In this document: positions 48,661-61,431 of the stretch, piece after piece
How positions within the stretch are numbered: position 1 is the stretch's first letter
How the letters are laid out: each line of letters starts with the position of its first letter
Assembly: GCF_029227915.1 (NCBI RefSeq)
Contig: NC_079887.1
Coordinates: 11,160,001-11,224,000 of the forward strand
Direction: 5' to 3'
Source: Hydractinia symbiolongicarpus
Taxonomy: Eukaryota; Cnidaria; Hydrozoa; Anthoathecata; Hydractiniidae
Length of the DNA: 64,000 nt
Notes under the pieces: generated by a model
Database searches by the model: none
What the model saw: only the letters and a program-made list of their open reading frames with translations
Told to the model about the DNA's origin: nothing
Made by a program: the position numbers and the translations under genes

Positions 48661-49324
48661 AATCAAGAAAAACCTGAGATTAAATAAAAACTGTTTGAGA
48701 AGAGTTGTTTACAAATCTGTGCGCATGCGCCCAATTTTTGGCAAGCAGAAAAGTCAAAACCAAACAGGACAAAGTAGATTATTACTGTAATTTATACTTT
48801 CTACAGGAACACAAGATCCATAAGGCACTGTTATTGAATTTTTGATTTTCTTCAACTATACTCCTCTTCTTCAAAAGTAACTTCCACAAATTTTTACGTG
48901 GGTTAGGAACTTTGATCTTGACAGTGTGTTTCTTACGTTATTTCTGTAGAAATCCTTACGCATTTTTATTGTTCTAGACGCAGTACATTACGTCAAGTGA
49001 CAACTGGCGCTTAAAAAATATGAAATACAAAGCATTAAACATATATAGTATAAGACATATAAAAGGACGTAAAATAATTTTTTTATTATTGTCTAGAGAA
49101 TTAAATTATTATAAAGAAAACACCTGATGATTTTAAAACAAACGCTTAATGTGGTTAAAAATATACCTAAAATAATAATGTTTTATGATAAAAAATAATT
49201 CTAAATATATAGACACAATACAGCAAAATTTGAACATTATAATACATATTTTAAACATATATAAATATATTTTTTTAAAAACCTGTATTTTAGTCACCAC
49301 AAATTTTTAAAGGTTTAATAATAA

Positions 49325-49485
49325 ACTAGTCGTTAGCCCGTGGAAAAATCCACGGGTTCGCCCGTCCTTTTTATACCGCATTGCGTGCGTCTCGCTACCT
49401 GCGCAGCTAAGCTATCATTTTGCGTGACGGACGGACGGATGTACGGACGGACGAACAGACGTATACAGGTAATATAATATAGATG
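49325..49485 (+). mobile_element. Short element, most complete copy (~160 bp)
   Basis: Opens ACTAGTCGTTAGCCCGTGG with the hairpin GTGGAAAAATCCAC, then TTCGCCCGTCCTTTTTATACC, CAGCTAAGCTATCATTTTGC, GTGACGGACGGACGG, and closes with TAATATAATATAGAT. It serves as the reference for fragments elsewhere. No protein-coding capacity. The GACG tract is the one expanded to 39 units in the copy at 27645. Confidence 0.8.
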
Positions 49486-50029
49486 TATGTGAAACAACCA
49501 ATGTAAAAATTCGAATAGAAAAGCAAAAGTCCCTGTTATAAAATATAATGAAATAGAACATAGACTAGTGCTAAAGTAATCAAATAATCACACGAATTAC
49601 ATTTTTACCAGATTCCATTTCTTTGTTGTTATTGTAAAGTCAAATATTAAAGTGGAAAAGTAAATGCAAAAGAATTGATGTTTGTAAAAAAATAGATTTA
49701 AAAACGATGTGATAAAAGCATTTTCTTTACATATGTTTTTAGAAGAACTTTCTTTGTTAAATAAATACGGGGAAACAAATGAAAATTTAATTTTCCCGTA
49801 TGAAAGATTAATTAATGAAATTAATGATTAATTAATGAAAATAATCAAATGAAACGCAGATGATGTGATTGTTTTACAACAACTACTAAAACCTTTTTGC
49901 CCGCATATGATGAATAACCAACAAGAAATGTGGGTGGTTTCAACACGCAAGCCACACAAGTGACTGTCAATTCCGAGACACTTATTTTCTCCTTGCCAGA
50001 GACAAGAGACGAAATGGACGGAAATGAAA

Positions 50030-50190
50030 TATATTTTTAGAAGTTGTATTTAAAGAATTGAACTATCTATCCAGTTTTAAATATGTACCAGATCCTGCGT
50101 TCAGATCTTACATGCATACCAAGTTATCTTAAAGTAAAATTCCTTAAATTAACTTTCCGTTTTAAGAACAAGGAAGCACTTTTTACTTAA
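50030..50190. repeat. Third copy of the 48275-type repeat block
   Basis: AGAAGTTGTATTTAAAGAATTGA, TATGTACCAGATCCTGCGTT and TCTTACATGCATACCAAGTT match 48275-48430. Confidence 0.7.
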
Positions 50191-50879
50191 CAGTCGACGA
50201 TTAATCCAAACTTTAATAATAGCCGTATTTTGTTCAAAGGTTTCCACCCAGCTTTACAAAACAATAAGATATTATTAAATGTTTTTTACGCATTTTCGTT
50301 GAGACATTTTGTTGCAAGTATTTTTGAAACAAGGAGAATTTTTGGGAATTTTAAACTGCTCAGATCCATGAGTGGTGTTTTAGGATGATATACTGTAAAT
50401 GTAAACATTAGATGTAATATGTATAGGGTGCTAGGTATAAAGCACAGGCAAGATCAGAAGAAAACTCCAGACAGCTAAATGATGGCATTTCTGGCCCTAC
50501 TAACTTCATCATCTTGGGTTGTTTTACCTTGATAAATTTTAAATGCCATCTTTTATATGTTAAACAGGTTTAATGACCTGATCATCAATGTTTCTTCAAA
50601 ATTAAGTCTTTTCATTTTTGTCGCTAAGAGGTTCGTTGAGTAATAACGTCATATTCTGATTCCATGACGTCATTAAAATTACTTTGTAATCCACTAGACA
50701 ACCAAGATTAAAGCCCATAACATTAGTATATTCTAAAATTGGAAAAATGGTCTATTTTTAGTATGTGTGACGCCATTACTACTTCGCGATATACACGCTT
50801 TTTCTTTTAAAATAAATTAAGGTAACATTGTAGGTCAAAGACAATCTATTGTCAACTCTTTCGGACAATAGAGAAATAA

Positions 50880-51344
50880 AAATAAATCAGCCCATGGAAA
50901 TCGATGGGATTTCGCTGGCCGCTTCACGCAACTGACTCACAGACGAAATGTTGGGTATTATAATATAGGAAAACCCGCAGCAAAGCACGCCCTAGGCTAC
51001 AAGTAACCCTGCGTTCAACAAGCAGTCGAGTGAATAATAAGAACCGCAGATTGTGCCACACATTTAAGTGAAGCGCTTTAGTACAGGTATGCAATAGTTC
51101 GCGAAATTGAGTGAAGCGCACACAATATATTGGTGTTTCAGTATGATATATTTTTCAAAAAAAACAACTTTCCCACAACTTTAGCTGAAAAAAGGTTTAA
51201 AGCCGTTCCTACACGGTGATAGTAAAAACACCAAGTTCGCCAAGTTTTTTTATTTTTCGGTAAATGTTTCCCGTGAAAGTTCAAACATGAATGTTACTCC
51301 AGGTTCAGTGTACATGTAAACAATGTCGCACAACTATATATGTG
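50880..51344. repeat. Dispersed repeat fragments split by the MITE
   Basis: 50890-50970 is a worn copy of the short GTTAGCCCGTGG element, ending GGGTATTATAATATAGG. 50980-51344 carries the GTGAAAGTTCAAACATG and ACATGTAAACAATGTCGCACA blocks shared with 38390 and 39450. The family probably resumes at ~52140, so the MITE inserted into it. Confidence 0.6.
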
Positions 51345-52083
51345 CTTGGAGGAAAGAATACGGAAGGAGAAACAACTTCATTTATGTACGCCTTAAATGT
51401 ATTGAATTTTCTATTGTTTTTAATTTCAAAAGAATCAGTGCGTGAGGTGCTCGCAAAAAAATGATCAAATTCCATATTCTCCTTTAATAGAGGCTAACTT
51501 TTTTCTATTGGGCACAAGATTATTGTATGGAAAGTGTGCCTAATATAAGTCGGTAAACATTGCTGTTAAAAACTTCAACATTACGTTTGGAAATAAGCGT
51601 TTAACCATGATATTAACCTATTTTTGCAGGCTTGAGTATACCACTTTGATCATGAAAAACAAAATAGATAGATATGCGCCGGACGTGTGCCGACAAAATG
51701 TGTGCTGGATTAATGTTTATTCTAACTAAAGAAATAACTTCTTATAACAGAACGTTGTTTTAAAACGAGATATAAACTTTTTCTTTTTGTTTACAAAAGT
51801 GTCGAGCATGTGCTTCTTCGCTAATTATGTTAACATAAAAACAAAAGAAATTTTACCGATTTCAATATGGCTTCTTGTTTTGATAATATCATCAAATTCA
51901 TCATCAAATTAACTTATTGTTTTTATAACCAATCATAGTTGCGAATTGTTATTCACGAATAATTTAGTCACACAACCGCCAAAATTTCAAATTAAGTTTC
52001 TATACAGACACCTGCTAGAACCTCACGCAGTGTTTCAATAGAATTAAAAGAGTTGTTTCTCCTTCCGTATTCTTTCCTCCAAG
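51345..52083. mobile_element. Foldback MITE, 739 bp, copy 2 (inverted relative to copy 1)
   Basis: Same terminal inverted repeats (CTTGGAGGAAAGAATACGG ... CCGTATTCTTTCCTCCAAG) and a perfect 7-bp flanking duplication ATATGTG (51338-51344 and 52084-52090). Its interior is the reverse complement of the copy at 18019-18795, with modest divergence and small indels. No transposase. Confidence 0.9.
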
Positions 52084-53060
52084 ATATGTGTAATACTATT
52101 TTGAAAAAAAAAATTATCGTATCTTTGGTTATATAAAAAAACAGGAAATCGTCATTACCACTGGGCTGAACGCTTAGTACAGGTATACCGTGTCGCATAT
52201 GCAGGGTAGACGTAATAGCCTTTTTCAAATTACTATTTCTAACTTCGTTTTAAATAAAAGCACAGAAAACAGCCCGTTGCTACCCTGTGCAGCTAAAACA
52301 ATCACTAAGCAATTCTGTTTTGTGAAATAACTTTTCACGACAGTAACAAAAGGTATCTCGTTGCGTAGATTAAGAATTATATATTAGGAATTTAATGTAG
52401 CCAAACTGCATTTACCTACTTTCACTTTCTATCCAAATGTAAATAAACATTTTGCTTGATAGCCACAACCCAAACATAAAAATAAATAATTTTAGCTAGG
52501 ATAAAAAGCTTTTATACCAATCTGGATATAAAATTCCAAAGAATAGTAATAAATGAGGATAGGTAGTTAGGTGGAGCTGGACTTAGCTTACTTTTTCAAA
52601 ATCTACATCTGTAGTTAGGTATAATCTTAATATTGATTTGTTTAAGATTTATACATAGCTAGAAAACGTGACAATGTTTTATCTTAACATGAAAATTAAA
52701 TAAAAGCACAATACAAAGCTTTTAGAAGACAAAAAAAATCAAAAAACGTCCTACAAACTATTAAAATGACCGCCAAATTAGATCGTCCACCAAACACGCC
52801 GTCATCACTAGAACTTTGTTGCACTTAACGGTCACAAACCGTGCGGGGGGTCATAATTAAAATACAGTAGTCAAATCTTACGATTTTTTAAGTTTTTGTT
52901 TTTAAAAACACATTTACTTTTGAAAATTGTTAACTGTAACTATTTAATAAAATTAGTTTGTTTAAGATTTATAAATGGCTAGAAAACGTGACAATAAAAG
53001 ACAATTAAAACTAATACAAAGCTTTAGCTGATTGGGTAGCTGGCTATAACACATTGGCGA
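52084..53060. repeat. Continuation of dispersed repeat family
   Basis: 52145-52330 matches 39500-39760 (CACTGGGCTGAACGCTTAGT, AAAAGCACAGAAAACAGCCC). 52665-52860 matches the family at 690-1025 and 39990-40262. A second, shorter copy of its AGAAAACGTGACAAT start is at 52979. Confidence 0.6.
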
Positions 53061-56000
53061 GCATTAATATATAAACAAACAAAAAATGCCTGAAAAGAAA
53101 AACTAAAATCTTGTTAAAACACGAGTAATGTTCTTAGAAAGCAAACAAAGCAAACAATTAAGGAAATAGTTAAACTTTCCTTTCTGTACCATTGAGTTGC
53201 TTTGATGTTGGTAAATCTTGGACTGTGTTGCAGAGGGATCTAAATAGCTCCTTGTTCAGTTATTTAAAAATTCGTTACTTATTCGTCAATGTGAACTCGT
53301 CTGTGTTTCAAAAGGTCTTCTTTTCCCTGTGCCAGCGGCAGGTATTTTGTGCGCAGTTAACACTATTACATACAGACGGACGACGGCTATTATTAAAGAG
53401 AAAAGACCAGAATTTTTGTATTAAAATGTGTTGATGATTGTTAGTATCATAAAAAATTTATTAAATATTGTGAAGAGAGAAGCTGTTTTACCATTATATC
53501 GCAGCGGAATATTGCTTTTTTGTACGAACTATAACACTTTTTCCTGACGTAAATAATTTCGCAAATCTGGCTAAAATTCGCTAAAAGTGCGAAAATAAAT
53601 GTCGCAAAAATAAGTACGACTAACGCAGTCTTTTTGGTTTATTGATATTCTATTTAGAGTTACTGATGTACCACAATAATAGGTGATTTATGACAGATAG
53701 CCCGCGAGTGTTTGATAATTATGAAAGAAACAAACAACCATTCTATAATACACTGTACATCATATATTCTCAACAGACTAGAACGAAAAAAAACCCATAC
53801 AAATATATAAATTAATAAAAAATTTAATATGTGAACGTTGTAATAGACAAGCTATTAATCTGGACAGGTAAAATTTATTTATAGCATTGAACACAAGCAA
53901 ATGATGAAGAAATTGATAAACCCTTATTTTATCTTCTCAAGAAAAAAAATTAGTATTTAAAAGGGACAAGATATTTTGTTAAGCGCCCAACACAGCACAA
54001 CATTTTAAAAAAAAACACCCCGGTTGCTTATTCTACTAATACATATTGAGCGTTAAAAACAATACATAACTAAAGCGCTGATTGCATGGTCATGCTACAG
54101 GTTTCGCTTTGTGACCTCACTTTATTCCTTTTTTACAGCATGACACATCAATTTAAATATTGTGATACAACAAAGATAAAAAGCTTGGTAGCTTGTTTTT
54201 TTACAAAAAAAACACGATTATGATATCACCAAATGTTTTCATCCTTATCTTTGCTTTTCATAACCTTGCTTTTATAAATCGAGTACCAATGTCGGCAACG
54301 AAAAGTAAAGATACACTGAGTTGTCCAAAACCATTTGCTATTGTTTTTCTGGTGTAGCATCACCCACAAAAAATTGCACTTTTCAGCATCTCCATGGAAG
54401 AGGTTTTCTCTTTTTGTTGGAAACAACGCGAGGTAGTTTTATTTATTAACCATACGGGCCTTTTCTTAATTAATAGTTTACTTGGTGCATTATAAATAAT
54501 CTGCATTGCATCCTTGCATTCGACCATCAACAATTTCCTAACTGATAATGCAGCGTTTCTTTCTTCTGCTTTTCTTTCGTTTCTTTGGTGTTACCAGTTT
54601 AATCGAATCTGCCTCATCTAAAGAATCACAATTTACGTCTGCATAGTCGGAAATAACGAGGTTGCTATCCCTGCTCAAACGTATCTTGCGTAAATTAACT
54701 TCAGAGGTGCAGTTAAATTGATGCAACTTGGAAACATTTTACATGCACTGAGCAAAAGATTTATTTGTTAAGAAACATTTTAAAAACACTCTAAAAAATT
54801 TAAAGACATTTTAAAATGTATAAATAAAGATATAAAGTAATTTCATTGCAATATAAAAGACGACAGATTAAAAACTCTTTGCTAACGTACCCTCAATGAG
54901 ATTGTCTATATTTTTGATTCTTGTTGAAAATGTAGAACTTCGGGAACTAAAATAGAGATTTCACAACGCTTTTGTTATTGGCAATTTATAACAAATATTC
55001 CTGCAATCAGTTCTTGTTACAAACTAAGAGAAACTTAAGTTTATACGTAAAAAAGAACAGACATAAACGGACACTGATTGACTGCAAAATAGCAATGGTT
55101 AAAAATACAGATTGAGCTTGCAAGATTTGCACCCGTGACCGAGAGCTTTGTATTTTACAGTACGACATCACAATCGGCCAATACCTTGTTAGTTTTTGTT
55201 TTTTGTTTCCAACCTGACTGCATCTAATCTTTTTTTTCTGATGTATTTTTAAAGTTACCAAGACAGTAAAAATCTCATGGTCGATTTTGATACCTTGGAA
55301 TTTAATGTCGTTTTTAACTTTTGTAAGTTCACAAAGCAAACCTTAACTATCGTTCATCTTTTTGTTTGTTTACTTTCTTAGGCTACCATTTTAATAATGG
55401 CTTCCAAAACTGGCTGTTATCGTGGCTTATGAATCCCTAGTAAAATAAATCGTCAACAAATTAAATCATCAAACTTTATTATATTAAAATTGTTTTTATT
55501 TGAAATCAGTCAAGTGATGATAAGTTTTCAGAAACACTTACACACTTCCTCCCAAGCCTGAATCCCAAGAGGTAGATGATGAATGTGTTCCACAGTCTAA
55601 AGAAAACGTTTACGTTAGATTGCTACTGTTACCATGGCGAATCTTACTAAATTTCGAACATTTGCGATTTATCGACACGATTCGCAACAATTTCTTTTCG
55701 CAAAATATGCTAAAGTCAAGATTGCACATTTTCCCGGTAACTGTTGCCCCACCTTTTGAAAGAAAATCGCTTTAACCCGAACTGTAATCTAATTTAATTA
55801 CCGGAAACTTCGTTTAACTGGAACATTCGTAAATTGGAACGGTCCGCTGGAGGTTCGAGTTACCTCGAGTTAACCGTTTTTGATATTAAAAACGGTTGGC
55901 TCCTAACGATGCATATCTGCATGGGAGCACACCCAAAGATACCGACATGTAATAAACCAATATACTCCTTCCAGAATGGAAGGGTGTATCTGAGTTTCGT

Positions 56001-56223
56001 TTCCAGCTGTGTCAACGTGAAAGTTGCAGGTGAACAGAAAATAGTGTTTCATAACGATTGTCTCGAAATATCGAAGAATCTTAACTTTTTTTAAAAAAAC
56101 AATGCGGCGTGACATGAATAGAGCAAAGTACAAAAAACATACGAAGTAACATAACATATATAAAGCAAATATAAATATAATTATAAATAAGTTTGCATAA
56201 AAGAACTTATATAGAAGACTTAC
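53061..56223. other. Mostly non-coding; possible exons of the minus-strand HEPN gene
   Basis: An element tail is at 53370-53402. On the minus strand, 54723-54538 is open and ends in a strongly basic tail (TPKKRKKSRRKKRCIIS then TAG) after an acidic stretch, plausible as a terminal exon. A second exon-like stretch with AG/GT borders is at about 55600-55553 (EHIHHLPLGIQAWEEV in one frame). Neither could be tied by phase to the HEPN exon. At 55120-55180 (minus) a tRNA-like B box (GGGTGCAAATCTT) may belong to a SINE. Confidence 0.3.
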
Positions 56224-57141
56224 ATGAGGATGTGGTTCTCTGTACGGGAAGATTAGCTGTGTCAAAATGCACCAGTTTTTCAGGTACTCTGTTGAAAAGA
56301 CATGAGCATAATGATAAAAGAAAATAGCAGTTTTTAATTTAGATTTGCAACAAATTTTAAGCCTTGCAAGTAAGCTGTATTTAAAATCTTTGGAAACATT
56401 TTTGCCTTAAAATTTGCTTTCTATGAAAATACAACTCATCACATTTATTGTAAAGGTGGAATAACAAAATCTAAAAAAAGATTGGAATCTTACCGTAGAG
56501 AATCTGATCCAGTTGGTAGCTTAGAGCTTGAGACAGAAAACCTTCCTAAATATGCAATAAAATTTTCATCAATTTTTATCAATACGCTGGGTCATAAACA
56601 GAGTCAATCAAAGCAATGTTGGAAGAAGGTTATAAACCAAGCAGGTATGACATATCAAGCTCATAAATGTAGATCACTAACTCGAACGACAATACTGATC
56701 GTAAAAAAACTCCGTGATGAAATCATTTTATGTATGTGTGCATCTGAACAATTGGTTGAATTATACAGTCGGTCTTAGATGTAAGATTTGTCATGACTCA
56801 TCCGCTTGGGCTTTCCAACTGAAACTTCAGTTCGAATGAAATTCATGTCATTGTATTTACTACGTTTGTTTGCCATTCTTGCTTTCCTTATAGGAAAGTT
56901 AAAAATCAGAGCGAAAACAGATATTCTTAAATAATATATTAATTTTGATAATAATAAGTCGTTTTTTCTCCTTTCAATGGAAAAGCAGGTTGTTCTCCAT
57001 GTTTGTTTTTTAGCATTCATACAAACACATGTTGCCTAAATCGTAGAAGATAAAAAATTAATATTTTCCAGAATAGTAAAAAACAATTACCAATTTTGGC
57101 TATTCGTCTAAGTTCGACTTCCATTTCATCAAAGAGTTCTC
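56224..57141 (-). other. Candidate downstream exons of the HEPN gene
   Basis: 57141-57091 (minus) has TTTAG acceptor and GGTAATTG donor, 51 nt, and in the phase left by the large exon reads ELFDEMEVELRRIAKI. Further candidates are 56545-56494 (TTTAG|...|GTAAGATT) and 56256-56224 (ACACAG|...|GTAAGTC). An alternative terminal exon around 56890-56775 ends MSHDKSYI then TAA. The phases of the last three were not fully reconciled, so splicing order is uncertain. Confidence 0.45.
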
Positions 57142-57343
57142 CTAAATAAATGCCAATATATTATACAATGATGTATTACAGTTACTTTTAATTATGCAAG
57201 TAAAAAGTCCATAGCGCAAGCAAATGTTTTAAAAAATACTTCTTCCCTAATGTCAAGGTGTGTTAAAGTAAATGCATTCTCTCTCTTAACAATTTGATGA
57301 AAGTAATTTCTAGGAGTTTTCCAAAATGGTAAAAAACAATTAC

Positions 57344-57385
57344 CAATTTTGGCTATTCGTCCAAGTTCGACTTTGATAGTAATTT
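57344..57385 (-). other. Candidate duplicated exon of the HEPN gene
   Basis: Minus-strand 42-nt exon with CTCCAG acceptor and GGTAATTG donor, phase 1 on both sides, matching the phase of the large exon's donor. It encodes EITIKVELGRIAKI, and its last ~28 bases plus the adjoining intron start are nearly identical to the exon at 57141-57091. It could be alternative to, or included together with, that exon. Confidence 0.5.
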
Positions 57386-57991
57386 CTGGAGATAAAGCCG
57401 AAAAAATAATTTTTTAAAGACTTGGACTCTTTTGTTTATCGACATGGTCAACCAATGTTCTAAAACAAATTTTTGCCAAGCTCTGTGGCAATAATACTTG
57501 GCACAAATGGCACCACATGCAACTTGGCACCACGTCTTTTTGTCACTTTTAAAGGGGCGGGGGAAGTAGTAGCCCCTTTCCCCCTACTGGCTTTTCGTAA
57601 CCTCCAAAATAAAGTCCTTGATAGGGTTAAGACACAAGTAAGTTAACATTGGCATTCTGCGTGGATATCTGACCAAACTTTGGTCAATTATCTAAAACTT
57701 GGCACGATTGTGTTAATGAAGTCATCCAATAATACTCAAACGCCGATACGACATATTATTTTAATACGTGTTAATATGTGCTTCACAACAATAGGGATGG
57801 TTTATTAGTTTTTTAAAAAAAATTCTGCGTGTAACCTTCCCTGAATGTTTGAATAATTCAAGCGACCAATCTCCTGTTCTAAGCATGAAAGCAGAATTCT
57901 TAACTACTACAATTGTTGGATCACAGGTATTGTGATATTGCTTATTAAAATCCATTTTAACCAATAAAATTTAAAATAACTTGTCACTTAC
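57386..57991 (-). other. Intron of the HEPN gene
   Basis: Begins with a consensus donor GTAAGTGAC at 57991 (minus strand). It contains short repeats of CTTGGCAC near 57480-57540 and no coding signal. Confidence 0.5.
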
Positions 57992-59522
57992 CAGACTCTA
58001 AATTCTGCAGCTCAGATATAATCCTAGGCATGTTATCTTCCAATTCATTCAGCAGATCAGCATTGGAGCAAGATATATTCAATTTAATGTCGACAGATGT
58101 TGATTCAGACTGAACCAATATGTTCGTAAGGGTAAGGAAGATGTCGTGTTCCTGCAAGCAGATTTTGACGTTATTTTCAATCCACTTTTGAATAATTTGA
58201 TCATCATGCAATTCACCATCAACAGAGAAATCCAATATGACTGAACCGTATTTAAACAATGTTAGTTTTACCTTCGCAGATAAATTTAGTTCTTTTTGAA
58301 TTGTTTCGATTAGGGATGATTTGAGGCATTTGACCAGTTCCTTAGAGCGTTCTGAAAATTGATCATGATAGTCGTCAGAGAACAGTTCACCATCGCATGT
58401 TAGGATTAATTTAATTTTAAGTAAACGCTTTTCAATTTTCACTTCCTCAAAATTTATTTTTAATTCGTTCCTATCTTCGCTTAAATTCAAAGCATCTCTA
58501 CATTTTATCATAAGTTTATCCTTGTAAAACGTTAAAAATATTTCTGTTTGAGGATCAGATAAATCATCCAAATTCTTCAAAACTTTCTTCTTACTCAAAT
58601 ACTTGTACAAATTATGCAGCCGGCTGTTAAATTTGCTATCCAAGCAAACCGTCCATTTCATGGGGTTTGTATGAGAAGATGTTATTGTTTGCTCGTCTGC
58701 TTTTAGAAAACATTCAATTGGAAATCTAAAAGCTTTAATCAATGTTTCTTTGTTTGTCATTTTTATTTCTTTCAGGCGTCTTGTTTCGTTGGCATATTGG
58801 TAGTCTGATATAACTTTACCTTTCTGGGAAATAGGGAATTTGTTGATTAGTTCTAGTGTATTCAAGATGCATTGATAATACCTTTGCCAAAGCTTATCAA
58901 AATTAGGCTCTTGGAGGTCCTTAATGCAATGTAAAGAAGAGAAATCGTCGTTTTCAATGTTTATGCAATCCTGAATTGATAGATGGGAAAACAAATTTCT
59001 CAATTCGTGTATAATCCTGACCTTGTTAATTAAAGAACAAGAAACATATTTTCTTCCACAATGGCATGAGTGGTGGCAGGTGTTGGCTCCTGTCAAGCAA
59101 CACGCATTTGAGCAATCTACATGTGAACATTTTGAGCAGGAATGGTTGCATTTCTTGCAACATTTGTCAGATCTTTTAAAATTTGGAAATTTTGGAATGT
59201 TGTTGAGAAAGTTGTATATAGCGGTGATATCAAACAGGGAAACTTCGACTTCATTCTTGAAACTTTTATCGTTATTGTAAATCTTTTTGTAATTCTGCTC
59301 TGTGTTTAACATTTTGTTGGAGCTTATGGAACCGGCCGATGCTTTTAACACTTCCGCCACTGCATTCTTTTCCTCTTGGATTTTATCAGCTACGTCTGAT
59401 GTGAGACAATAATATGCGAATATCCTTTGAATAGCAAATTCAGCTATGCAACAAAGGCTTAACAGCTTTATCTTGACTTCCGGAAGATCTTCCAAATTCA
59501 TTTTTGTGCTAAAAAGTAACAA
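57992..59522 (-). CDS. DZIP3-like HEPN protein with Cys/His-rich insertion (large 5' exon)
   Basis: About 510 residues from ATG at 59522 (a second ATG at 59501 is a possible start) to a clean splice donor (TCTG|GTAAGTGAC). The apparent stop shortly after is intronic, so the protein continues. The N-terminal helices plus HELRNLFSH at 172-180 fit a HEPN domain of the DZIP3-like type: RNLFSH at 175-180 is the Rx4H motif linked to RNase activity in this superfamily. Between the helices, residues 121-162 carry about a dozen Cys and several His (CCKKCNHSC, CSKC, CCLTG, CHHSCHCG), a probable zinc-binding insertion. Residues ~367-455, with FKYGSVILDF, resemble a SEA-like fold; this is tentative. Such proteins are expanded in cnidarians and other invertebrates and are often fused to innate-immune or death-fold modules. 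No such partner domain is seen here. Probably cytoplasmic; no signal peptide or TM segment. Confidence 0.8.
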
Positions 59523-61431
59523 TAAAAATTAAATTATTACACACACTAGGGATCGGAAATATCCGAAAAATTTTCGTCGATTATGGTTAATAAAAGATTT
59601 GCTCTATTTTACCTAATTTAACACCTCAGAAATTATCCCTTTTAACAACTTCTCACCCTCACCCCTCCCCCCCCCCCCCCCAGACACCCAAAATTAAAGA
59701 GTTTGCTTCGATCCTGTTGTATTTGAGCAAATCCTTCAAGCGTATTTTCATGTACCAAATTAGTGACTTAACATTGAAATATTAATTTTGACTCACCTTT
59801 TTAAAAGTAGAGTAGGGGATAAAACGTATTTCTCTTTTGTAGGTAAGAAATTATTTCACTTTTTTACATCATCAACGAAACACAAACTCTTCACAAATAC
59901 CGTCAACACACAAAAACTCAAACTGCGTTTGAAAAAAAATTGTTCTGATAGGAAATTCCCGTTAACAATAGGACATTCCCGAGTTAACTTAATTGCTTTG
60001 CCAACTTATTCAATCCCAGTTATTAATATTAATGAGAACCATTTATATAACTTTTATTAAGACATACATTTTTGTACTTTTAAAAAACATAGAACATAAA
60101 CAATATATGAATAGACATGGAAGCAAGCAACAAGAAAATGTTGCGTGTGTAACCGATCGAGAAGAAAAAACATGATAACTGCTTATTTTGTAATAACGGG
60201 TATGTTACAGCGAACTTGTTTCAAGTAATATTTGTCTTTCCAATCAACAAGTTCAAAAATTGCCGACAAATGAGGTCTAATGATTTGAAATTTTTGAAAT
60301 TTTACGAGATTTGACAAAAATTATTACAAATGGAAGTTTTTGTCCCCATTATCTATTGGCCACTGAGACGTTATCATAGAGGCTAAACGCAGTGAGAAGG
60401 AGATTAACAAATCTTTTCTTAATTTGCAAAATACTCTGTCCACGCGTAAACAACAAAACGTATATAAAAATATTTTTCATAAGTTCTTATGAGCAGCTAA
60501 AATTATTAAACGAAAAAAATTTATTAGCAAGAAATAAATATCAGTAATGATTGTTGTTGTTAGTATTGATAGTCTCAGTAAAAAAAGAAACCCACAACAT
60601 TTATTGTTCTTTTATAAGACTGTTCAACAAGAAGTTTAGCAAACTGTTGATCTTGTTGCTGTAAAAAGGGAAAGAGAAAGCTAGCCACAAAAAAGTTGTA
60701 TTTAGCTACTTACCTGGCTAAGCAGTTTTTGTGAAAATATGATATTAAATTTGAGTTGACAGATTTAAAATGAAGAGTTCTAAACACTTATTAAGTTATT
60801 AAAATTCATTAAATATGTTTTGTCATTAAAAGTCACCACCAACTCAGACAAAAAATAAACATATCCAGAATTAATTAAAGGTGATTGCCTTAAACCACTG
60901 GTAAAAGGCAACGACTAAAATGCGAGCCCGTGCCCAAAACAAACCTATTGTGATTGACACAAAAGATATTTATATACAAGTTACACAATAATTTTCCATC
61001 AACTGCTTAATTGCTGTGGCCATAGTTAACACAAAAACAGTGTGGGTACTTATTAGAATTTTTTTTAGTTGCTTCCTCCACAAAGTTGTTAAGAGTTTCT
61101 AAGAAGGAGATGTTTACGAAAGCAACGAAGAAACTTGCATTAAACAGATTGACACGCATTTTAACTTTTAGAGGTTTTTTTAACTTTATTTAGCTACTTA
61201 GTTTTTATTTATTAATTAATCCAATATTTATATAGGATTGCCAATTCAGATTATATACAAGTATATACATGTACAATTCTGTTATCAATATGGGTCATGT
61301 AAAAAAAAAAAAATGTCAAAAATTAAAAATCGATGTTTGAGAAGAAAGAAACTTTAGATAGAAGGATTAAAAGGGGGGAAATAACAGTTTTAAAGTGATC
61401 TTGTTTCTTCTTGTTTGCTTAGTATGATTCA
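59523..61431. other. Intergenic; promoter side of HEPN gene
   Basis: AT-rich, with a 15-base C run at 59667-59681. No gene was recognised. Small plus-strand open frames at 59788-60060 and 59993-60175 lack features. Confidence 0.45.

Noticed and set aside
55834-56265. Overlapping open frames on both strands that look protein-like
   Set aside because: Neither has splice signals or a recognised domain, and flanking GGTCCGCTGGAGGTTCGAG sequence suggests a repeat.
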